This document shows, piece after piece, positions 26,625-64,000 of a stretch of DNA of 64,000 bases. Position numbers and translations under genes: made by a program. Numbering within the stretch: the stretch's first letter is position 1; the number at the start of each line of letters is the position of its first letter. Origin of the DNA: Proteles cristata cristata. Taxonomy: Eukaryota > Chordata > Mammalia > Carnivora > Hyaenidae. The stretch is from assembly GCA_017311185.1 (NCBI GenBank), contig JAESUZ010002395.1:248001-312000 (forward strand), given 5' to 3'. The notes beneath the pieces were generated by a model that was given only the letters and a program-made list of their open reading frames with translations, did not search any database and had not been told where the DNA came from.

Positions 26625-26790
26625 TTATTTATTGAGGGCTACAGCTTTTTATGTGCATTATTTCATCACTACACTTAAGAGAGTTTTTACCCACCCCAAA
26701 GATGAGGAAACTGAGGCTTAGAGACAGACTTTTGGCATGTTACCAGAGGTCCCAGCTAGTAAGTGGGAATCAAAAGCCCATGTTTTTACT
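26625..26790 (-). mobile_element. MIR, minus strand
   Basis: gatgaggaaactgaggctta, gaggtcccagctagtaagtg and aatcaaaagcccatg match the MIR reverse complement. Confidence 0.65.
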
Positions 26791-26879
26791 CTGCTCTTTC
26801 TATCCTCCTACGTTATGAGCAATAGCCTGCTTTCACATATTTCAATTCAGATTTTTAAAGGCAGTCACACTACAAAGAC

Positions 26880-27519
26880 CAAGACGATGAGGTCAGGAAG
26901 CTGGAGCACAACAGTCAAGATGCAGAAGCAACCCAGGTGTCCATCAGTTGCTATAAGGAAGTGGCCTGTATGTGTGTACACACGCGCAGCAGAATATCAC
27001 TCAGCCACAATAATTATGAATCTTGCCATTTGCAAGCTGGATGGATGTAGAGGGTATTCTGCTAAGTGAAGGAAGTCAGACTGAGAAAGATAAACATGTT
27101 TCACTTATATGTGGAATCTAAAAAACACAAATAAATGAACAAACAAAATAGAAACAGACTCACAGATACAGGAAACAAATGGTGGGTACCAGGGGAGGGG
27201 TGGGGAAGGGGTGGGTGCAAGAGACAAAGGGGATTAAGAGGTTCAAACTTCCAGTTATAAAACAAACACATCCTGGATATAATGTACAGCACAGGGAATA
27301 CAGTCAGTAGTACTGCAATAACTTTGTACAGTGACAGATGGTAACTACTCTGAATGTGGGGATCATTCCACATTGATATAAAAATATCAAGTCAGGGGCA
27401 CCTGGGTGGCTCAGTCAGTTAAGCATCTGACTCCTGATCTCATCTCAGGTCTTGATCTCACAGTCGTGAGTTCAAACCTCGCACTGGGCTCCATGCTGGA
27501 TGTGAAGCCAACTTAAAAA

Positions 27520-27576
<57 letters not shown>

Positions 27577-27645
27577 CACTATGATGCAGACCTAAAACTA
27601 ATAAGGCATTATGTCAGTTACATTTCATTTAAAAAGGACTTTTTA
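26880..27645 (+). mobile_element. LINE-1 3' end interrupted by a CanSINE
   Basis: caacccaggtgtccatcagt, ggatggatgtagagggtat and atgtggaatctaaaaaac mark a LINE-1 3' end. It stops at 27394, a SINE occupies 27395-27572, and the LINE resumes with cactatgatgcagacctaaa. Confidence 0.85.
27395..27572 (+). mobile_element. Short CanSINE inside LINE-1, with CA-repeat tail
   Basis: Head ggggcacctgggtggctcag, lacking the TC-rich 3' block, ending in an A run and about 25 CA units (27522-27572). Short near-matching flanks around agtca/aatca suggest the insertion site. Confidence 0.9.
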
Positions 27646-27934
27646 AAGCTAGAACAATAAAAATAGAAGTGTTACCCTTAGTGTAAAACCCAACTATCCA
27701 AAAGTGATTAAATGGAAATAAGTATAGACTCTATGACCAGGTTAGAACGATGTATGGGACTTGAACCTTGCCTGTCCTGATGTTAAAACTGGGTGGTGTC
27801 ACATGCTGGGACTTCCCTGCTTTAGCTCAAGGATCTTTTCACAACAGAAGTGACCTGGCTCAAAGTCACTCCATACTGTCAGCCCTGATCACCACCACAT
27901 ACCCATTCCCTTCTTCATTGGGGTAGAATCACCT

Positions 27935-28065
27935 ACTCTCTCAGAGCCTGGAGGAGTTCCAGAGGCCATTACATTTTATATCCTTTCCTTTTACAGGTGA
28001 GCAAACAGAGCCAGTAAGACTACGTGACTTGCCCAGGGTCACCCTGTTAGTGCGCCCTTCCTTCT
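27935..28065 (-). mobile_element. MIR-like remnant, minus strand
   Basis: ttttacaggtgagcaaacag and gtgacttgcccagggtcacc match the MIR reverse-complement core. Confidence 0.6.
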
Positions 28066-29498
28066 ATTAATGACAGCGTGAATTATTGAAACCTCCTATG
28101 ATGTCCAGCAGAAAATGTGCTCTTGAAAAGAATTCCTGAAACATTGGTACTAAATGATTTGCATAATAGTGGGGAAAAAAACTGCGACTACCATCACTTC
28201 CTCTTTATTTCTAGGACACTTAAACGCTCTTATCAAGAACATTTTGCAAGTCTCCAGGTAAATTATTTTTCTCATCATTGCCATGTATTATCGAAACGTT
28301 CACTGGATGCCAACATTCTGGAAGACTGTTACACAAGGTGTCTCCATACAGCCAAGTCCAGGTGCAAGGGCAAGCACACCATGCTGCAGGTGCATGGGTC
28401 AGCAGCGTGTGGAGCAGCCCATTTGAGTCTTTAAAATGAGCAGCATCCATCCATCCACTCGAGTGTACAGACACTGGGTCCCACTGGGTTCATTTGCGAA
28501 GACTGACACACAGCTGCCTGTGGATGCAGTAAAAACAAGCAGAATAGCTTGTGCAGCAGAGGGGCTGTGACTTTCCTGGGCATGGAGGTGGCCCGCAGAG
28601 GTGAGACCTCGGGGGTCAGACAGGTGAGGTAAGGTCAGCAGGTAGAGAGGCTTCCTAAGACCAAGGAACATTGGGGGGAGGTGGGGTGGGGGGATGTTTC
28701 CAAGTGCAGAGGGCTAGCTGCTGTAATCTAGGTAGCCACTGCTGGGCTCCAGAGCAAAGCCAGATCTCAGATTTGTCTTTTTTTAAGAAGCCAGAAATCC
28801 AGAGTTGTACATTAAATCTGTTTTTTTCCCCTGAATGTTGGCAACTAATTTAGGGGGTTTTTTTTGTTTGTTTGTTTGCTCCCTGCTCTGTGAGCCAACC
28901 TTTGGCCAAGTCCTACATACCAGTTTGTGTGCCTGAGCAGAATTTTCTAGGGCAGGAACTGAGGGAATGGTTGGGCAGAGGACTGGAACCAGTATCCACG
29001 GTTAAGCATGAGTGGTACTCTGGCTGCATAGGCTTGTCATGGCTCCCCAGTGCTCATGGTGCTTATTCATCAGGTTTATTTACCTGATGAATCAGAAGTA
29101 AGATGTGGCAATTCTTCATTCTCGGACTTAATAATCATTCCCAATTCTAGTGACATCCCCTTTGTTTCATGCTTTGCTGCCACAGGGACCTGCTGTATGA
29201 CAAGAGTATAGGGGACGGAGGTGGATGGAAGCACCAATTCCTGAAAATATTTATTCATTTTAAAAACTAAGTATCAACACAAATGCAGTCATGAGACTTT
29301 CAGACAGGCTTCCTTTCAGCCCCTTTTGTTTGGCCCTCGATCTGGAATACTGAAGGCTGCTTTCCTGGCCAGTCGGCATTCTGCACCGACCATTCAGCTC
29401 ACGGGAGCCAACAGCCACACCAGTCACATGCCATGGCTCTGTTACTCAATTTGGTCTTAAAAACTGTAAGGGAAAAATTACAGTAAAAGAGAATTTGT

Positions 29499-29724
29499 GG
29501 GGCACCTGGATGGCTCAGTTGGTTAAGCGTCCAACTTCAGCTCAGGTCATACATGATCTCATGGTTCCTGGGTTCGAGCCCCGAGTCGGGCTCTGTGCTA
29601 ACAGCTCAGAGCCTGGAGCCTATTTCAGATTCTGTGTCTCCCTCCCTCTCTGACCCTCCCCTGCTCATGCTGTCTCTCTCTCTCAGAAATGACTAAAACA
29701 TTTAAAAAGTTTAAAAAAAAAAAG
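29499..29724 (+). mobile_element. CanSINE with 12-bp target duplication
   Basis: Head ggggcacctggatggctcag, TC-rich block and A tail. Identical flanks aagagaatttgt at 29487-29498 and 29725-29736. Confidence 0.94.
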
Positions 29725-32284
29725 AAGAGAATTTGTATCTGGGCTGATCCTGTGTAGTAAGTTAACACAATTCCTGCCCATGTGACTCAGAGTAAAGTCA
29801 GGTCATCAACGTTAGATGAATCTAAATAGATCTAATAAATTCACCAAGCAGATGCCTACTGAAATTAAGAATACTCTTAAGGTTTTCCACAAATACTATA
29901 GGTTGGAGAGACGAGGATTATAACTTCATAGTAATGGTGCATTTTATAAAGGCCATTTCTCTTCAGGCTAAGAATTGTGGAAAGTTGAGACAATTAGATG
30001 GAAAATTCAGACAGGATAAGCTTACTTTCAAAGTAGATGTTTTTGCTTGGAATCCTCACATTGAACAGCCTTACCATTATCTAAATGTCTGGATATTTGC
30101 TGAAACCGAAAGCATATTTGTATTCTGTATGCAGAGTCACAGAGAGGGAAATGGGCAAATGTGTGCAGAGACCTATAAACATGCTCTACATGGGTAGCAC
30201 TTTTCAACGTTTCCAAAACTACTTAAACCTGTCTAACCTCAGTGTCCCGACGAGGTTCAGAGTTTTAAACCCCGCGCCGAGCTCCTGCCTGGGTTTTGGT
30301 TCCGCACTGCCGTGGTCTTAGCAGGGAGACAGACACAGCCCACGCTCTGCAGAACGGGAAATGACGATGCAACTGACTTGGGGTCTCTCCACAAAGTAAT
30401 GGTTTCAACAAGAAGATATATCCTCCGCATATTTGCAAGTTGGGTTGGAAGGGGATAGCACATCAACACCGCGACTGAAGACAACTGCAAGGTGTGCGTG
30501 CGGGCTGCCCACGGTATTGCCAGAACGCTTTCTCCCATATGATGTACATGTTAACAACCTGATGATATGACGACAGAAAGACATATAAAACAGCTATTTT
30601 TCCTGGCACACAGCCCTACTGTAAACCTGGAGATATTTAAATAACCCGTCTCAGCCACGATCCTGGCTATGTGTTAAGGATTCAAAGCAGCCACTGAAGT
30701 GCATAATGGGTTTCTTCTGCGAGCACTGCTCTGCCCGCCAGCTTCGGGTGCTGTGCATGTTGCGTCTACCCCTGGCCTCTTAGGATGGGAAACATGAAAA
30801 TTGGGAGGTATAATAAAAGAGCAGGACCTGGTCTCGTTAGCTTGTAGGACATTTGTACGAAGATGAATGCCAATTGTGGAAGGCTAGGGACTCATTTGTC
30901 ATGTCAAGACAAATTAGTCTGTAAAAGTATACATATATTCCCCAAGATTTCTAAAGGAATGACAATCAGTGTTCTGAGTCTCCATCATTCTTCCATGATG
31001 TGCTGCAAACTCTCCGAGGTAATATGCTTCTGTATTATACAATAATACTGCTCTTGAGCCCTGGGTAAATGTTGCCACTTCCTTTTCCCTGTGTACTTCC
31101 TCATCTAAGAGTGTAACAGCTGACTGGTATCTGGTTTATGTCTTACTCTTGGTATTGATTTCTCCTCTTTAGTGTTAAACTGAACAGACCCATGAGAGAC
31201 AAATAAGGGGACCTCAGAGCTTCTTCCCTTTGGGTTCAGTTTCTCCAGAATAGGAAGAACTAGAACTGGCAAATGAATGCATGAACAGACAATTGCTTTT
31301 AACCTGTCTATAAATACATGTTTATGTCTCTCAGTAATGGACTGCCCTTGTGAGCAAGTCATCATTTAAGGGTTTAATTTTAATCTACACATCAGAGATG
31401 GGAGATATGAAATTGCTCGGGCTTTGCTCACAAGCTCTCTCCCTCTTTTTCAAGATAAAGTAAATTAATTAATGTGTACTTTTCAACTGAAGAAATGATT
31501 AAGACCCAGCTGTGTCTGTGAAATCGTAAGTTGCAATGCAACACTCTGGGACTTGTTACTGCTTTTTTTGGCATGAAGAAGAGAGACACAGGTATCTAAT
31601 ATTAAGTGGTGTTCTAAAAAGCGTTACGTTAGCAGTTTGTTTGCCAAATTAACTTTCAAAGACGTCTAAGTTACTAAGTTTGACTTTTCTGCACACAAAT
31701 CTTAAATGATTGATGGACTACAGTAAAATAGCTTTGTTCAAATCTTTGGCAGGCTACTTCAAAGGCTTTACCACTTTGGAAAGATGAAAAGATATCCCCA
31801 TTTTACATTATTTTCCTGATAGATCAACACTTACTTGAAATATGCCTGAGAATTATGCGATATTTACTGTATTATGAGTCTTCTTTCACTGTATCCAGCA
31901 GCCCCACATGGGATAGCTTTTATTTCTAAGATTTAGGAGAATTTTCTACACATAAAGAGCATCTTTAAGAAAATACAGCTGGGCAGAACAGTATATCTGG
32001 CATTTTTAGTCACTACTGTTTCACTGTAAGGCAGTATTTGAGACTAAAATATACAGGGATATGATTTTTTTAAATCAACAATACGACCATAGGATGTGGT
32101 TTCAGACCCTCCCTACAGTATTCTTCAGAGTCTAAAGGATCCATTTCTTTCTTTTAAACAGAGACTGTGTGACTTTATGTCTAAGGTCACTCTAGAATTA
32201 CTGTGGAATTGTATTAATCAAGGGTGAATATCTCAACTAAGGGGTCAAGCAGATAACAGAAATTAGCAAACAGGGCACCAGTAC

Positions 32285-32287
<3 letters not shown>

Positions 32288-32319
<32 letters not shown>
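32288..32319 (+). repeat. (TG)16 microsatellite
   Basis: Uninterrupted TG repeat about 80 bp before a CanSINE. Confidence 0.97.
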
Positions 32320-32320
<1 letters not shown>

Positions 32321-32401
32321 TTTTGAGGTGTGGTGCCTGAAGGGAACTGTCACTTGAGGTCAGTATGTCAGATATTCCGATTTTTATTAGAAACCTAATT
32401 T

Positions 32402-32625
32402 GGGGGGGTGTCTGGGTGGCTCAGTTGGTTAAGCATCCAACTTTTGGTTTCAACTCAGGTCATGATCTCACAGTTCATGAGTTTGAGCCCCATGTCCAGC
32501 TCTGTACTACCAGGTGCGAAAGAAACCTGATTGAGATTCTCTCCCTCCCTCTCTCACTGCTTCTCCCCCACTCATGCTCATGCCTGTGTGCTCTCTAAAT
32601 AAATAGATAAAACTAAAACAACAAA
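32402..32625 (+). mobile_element. CanSINE
   Basis: Head ggggggtgtctgggtggctc, TC-rich block and ctctaaataaatagataaa tail. Target duplication not clear. Confidence 0.9.
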
Positions 32626-33126
32626 ACGAAAAACCACCTCCTAGTTTTTCCAATACTGACAACTACTCTAAATTCTTGAAAGATCCTGATCTGGCCAAAC
32701 AGAAGATGTCTGGCAGGTGGCATGCTGCTGTAAACCTGCTCAGAAGAAAAAGCATTTACATTGAAAACAAAATGCTTTCTCAGTTGTCCACATTTTTTAG
32801 AATGCAATAATTGTGAAATAGCCACTTTTAATGGCCTAAAATTGGCTCAGGACAAAGGAACTCAGACTCTGGGTCATGTGTTTGGAAGCAGCTTTGCCTT
32901 GGGCTCAGGTGCATGGAGAAGGAGCATGCGCAGTGCATAATGATTACATGTGTCCTACGTAAAACACAATAATCCGTGAACTCACAATGGAAAAGATACC
33001 AAGCTGAGACCCTTGTTCTCTTAAATTTAACTTCAAGGCCATTTCATTTTCTGGAGGTGAATAAAGCTGACTTGCAAAAAAAGAGATAAAAAAAAAAAAA
33101 GAAATTCTTTCTTTGCTCTCTGGCAG

Positions 33127-33164
33127 GGTGAAGTAGAGAAATAAAGTCTCCCCGCTGAACTACT
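33127..33164 (+). other. SEMA6A: 5' UTR part of the start-codon exon
   Basis: A pyrimidine-rich 3' splice site (ttctttgctctctggcag) ends at 33126, so 38 nt of untranslated leader precede the ATG. An in-frame TGA at 33156-33158 lies three codons from the ATG and blocks upstream extension, which fixes the start. The base at -3 is A, an adequate Kozak context. Earlier leader exons are not in view. Confidence 0.85.
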
Positions 33165-62457
<29,293 letters not shown>

Positions 62458-63599
62458 GTAAGGAACCAAAGGCGTGGAAGAGCATAAAGTGGCCCCCAGC
62501 CGCCGGGCTTTCTAGATGTACGATTACCTGTGCTCTCACACACTGCTGTCATTCAGCCTTCTGTGCACAGATCTCATCAGTGGGACTGCCGGCCAGTCCT
62601 CCTTCCTCTTCCCATTTCATGGAACACCCCACCATCACATGTGGCAGATCTCCAATTGATTAATCACCCATCCTGAGATTGATTAAAAACACAGAGTAAA
62701 GAAACACTGCGGGCTTCTGAGTATTCCCTGGAGAGTGGGACAAGAAGGCACATGCCTTGATCACTGCAGTGTAAGAACAGCAGCGGAGAAAAGAGGCAAT
62801 AGGGTACCAATTAGATTAGTGCTGCGGTCTGCCCAGCCACAGCAAACCTGGCTCCTCTAATTGACCATGCAGGGCCAAGAAGAGCTCACAGAGCATTTGT
62901 TAACCGATGCATTTGTACTGCAAGTATGGTGTATGCATCCAATAAACCATTCTCCTGCACTGAAGAACAGTTGACCCTATTACTCGTTAAGGAGTCAATC
63001 AATTCTTGGCAGTTCTCCAACAGATCAGCTAGATTGGGCCAGTCTATCATGCCTGTGATTTGGGTGCTTAAAATTGTCACCCTGGTTTTAAGTGCTTAGA
63101 TGGCATTAGTTAAAGGTTTCTTTCCGTTATTTTAGTGGATGTGAAATCCGGTGCACATCTTTGACAAGTTATGGCAACTCGAGGAAGGTGCCATATGGTA
63201 GGACAGTTCCGTCTTCGCCACTCCGTCAAGTCCCCCAGGCCTTCGTGGCACTCTGGGCCTCCTCTCCTAGCTCAGAATAGCTAGACAGACAGGAGGGCAC
63301 ATCTGATGACCACCACATGCGAAATCTGAGGCAAAGCATTCCAACAAGCGGAGCTAGTGATAATTGTGAAGCCTGGCCTGGAAATCTAACGCAAACGGTT
63401 GACTATGTATCACTAGATCAGCTCCACAAGTAGCAATACTGACATACTAGAACTTTCTATCTTTTCATGGGGACCCTCAAAGTGAAGGAGAAGAGATCTC
63501 AAAGCACAAGGAAGGAAGCTAAGAAATGACCTATCTCCTTTCTAGGTTCAAGGTGTGACCAAAGGTAGTAAGACTGACTAAAAAATCATTTTTAAGTCA

Positions 63600-63800
63600 T
63601 GGGCACCTGGGTGGCTTAGTCAGTTTAGCCTCTGACTCTTGATTCAGCTCAAGTCATGGTCTCACGGTTCATGAGATTGAGCCCCCATGTCAGGCTCCAG
63701 GATGGGCATGGAGCCTACTCATTCTCTCCTCTCTCTCCCCCCCTCCCCCCGCCCCTCTGCTCACGTGTGCTCTCTCTGTCTCCAAACAAACTTTAAAAAA
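63600..63800 (+). mobile_element. CanSINE
   Basis: Head gggcacctgggtggcttagt, C-rich and TC-rich block, aaacaaactttaaaaaa tail. Flanks around aaaaaatcattttt and aaaaaatatcattttt suggest an imperfect duplication. Confidence 0.92.
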
Positions 63801-63842
63801 TATCATTTTTGTCAACATGTGAATTCCAAATTGTTCCCTTAA

Positions 63843-63902
63843 GGATATATATAAATATATATAAATATCTTTATATTTAAGCATACACACACACACACAC
63901 AC
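63843..63902 (+). repeat. AT-rich repeat followed by (CA)n
   Basis: tatataaatatatataaata-type repeat, then about ten CA units at 63883-63902. Confidence 0.9.
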
Positions 63903-64000
63903 CTGCTTAAAACATGGTAGGACTCTCCTTGAAAAGTGGCCTTCAGGGACTGATGAATGCTGGCTTTCACTACCACTGAAAATCTTTATCCTTTGAATAT

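Larger units (their letters stand above)
1..33126 (+). other. SEMA6A: Non-coding stretch, probably 5' intron of SEMA6A
   Basis: No coding exon, CpG island or RNA gene is recognisable here. The start-codon exon opens with a 3' splice site, so the region immediately upstream must be intron, and the first exon probably lies off the left edge. Contents: about 17 CanSINEs, LINE-1 3' ends near 21.1 and 27 kb, older MIR/L2-type fragments, a MER5-like element near 13.5 kb, and microsatellites. Single-copy stretches with no clear repeat include about 1.6-2.7, 7.3-10.7, 21.6-24.1 and 29.7-32.3 kb. Confidence 0.7.
62458..64000 (+). other. SEMA6A: Start of intron after coding exon 14 (incomplete)
   Basis: Begins GTAAGG. 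Contains an exon-like segment at 63136 (see findings), a CanSINE at 63600-63800 and an AT/CA repeat at 63843-63902. The next constitutive exon was not found before the window ends. Confidence 0.85.

Noticed and set aside
28117..28434. Plus-strand open frame of about 105 codons
   Set aside because: No recognisable domain, no splice signals, and lies next to MIR-like sequence; a frame of this length is expected by chance.

Overview
The window is vertebrate genomic DNA from a carnivoran, most likely a felid or close feliform. Two things support this. First, it carries about 29 tRNA-Lys-derived CanSINE copies, on both strands, of the type that opens GGGGCRCCTGGGTGGCTCAG and ends in a TC-rich stretch plus an A tail. 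The copies match the feline subtype from memory better than the canine or mustelid ones. Second, it contains fourteen GT-AG spliced coding exons of one large gene on the plus strand. Several exons were checked codon by codon and all junction phases agree.

The gene is SEMA6A (semaphorin 6A), a transmembrane axon-guidance ligand and receptor that signals with class A plexins. The coding exons lie between 33165 and 62457. They encode the first 549 residues plus two bases of the next codon: signal peptide, the whole seven-bladed sema domain, and most of the PSI domain. The stalk, transmembrane segment and long cytoplasmic tail must lie to the right of the window.

Layout. Positions 1-33126 hold no recognisable coding exon and no CpG-island promoter. 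I read this stretch as intron upstream of the ATG exon, with the first non-coding exon and promoter off the left edge. It is filled with CanSINEs, two LINE-1 3' ends, older MIR/L2-type fragments, one MER5-like DNA transposon and several microsatellites, with a repeat-poor block at about 7.3-10.7 kb. From 33127 the exons follow in order. Introns range from 88 bp (62289-62376) to about 5.6 kb and also contain SINEs, including a SINE-in-SINE nest, an inverted SINE pair and Z-DNA-prone repeats.

No second protein-coding gene, RNA gene, CRISPR array or prokaryotic feature was seen, and no wholly new biological system is evident. The best leads are two exon-like segments with good 3' splice sites. 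The one at 63136, just after the PSI exon, could yield an alternative or truncated ectodomain form. The one at 40372 carries a downstream ATTAAA. There is also a G-run cluster beside the weak donor of the seventh coding exon, and a set of SINE insertions with perfect or near-perfect target-site duplications that would be useful lineage markers.
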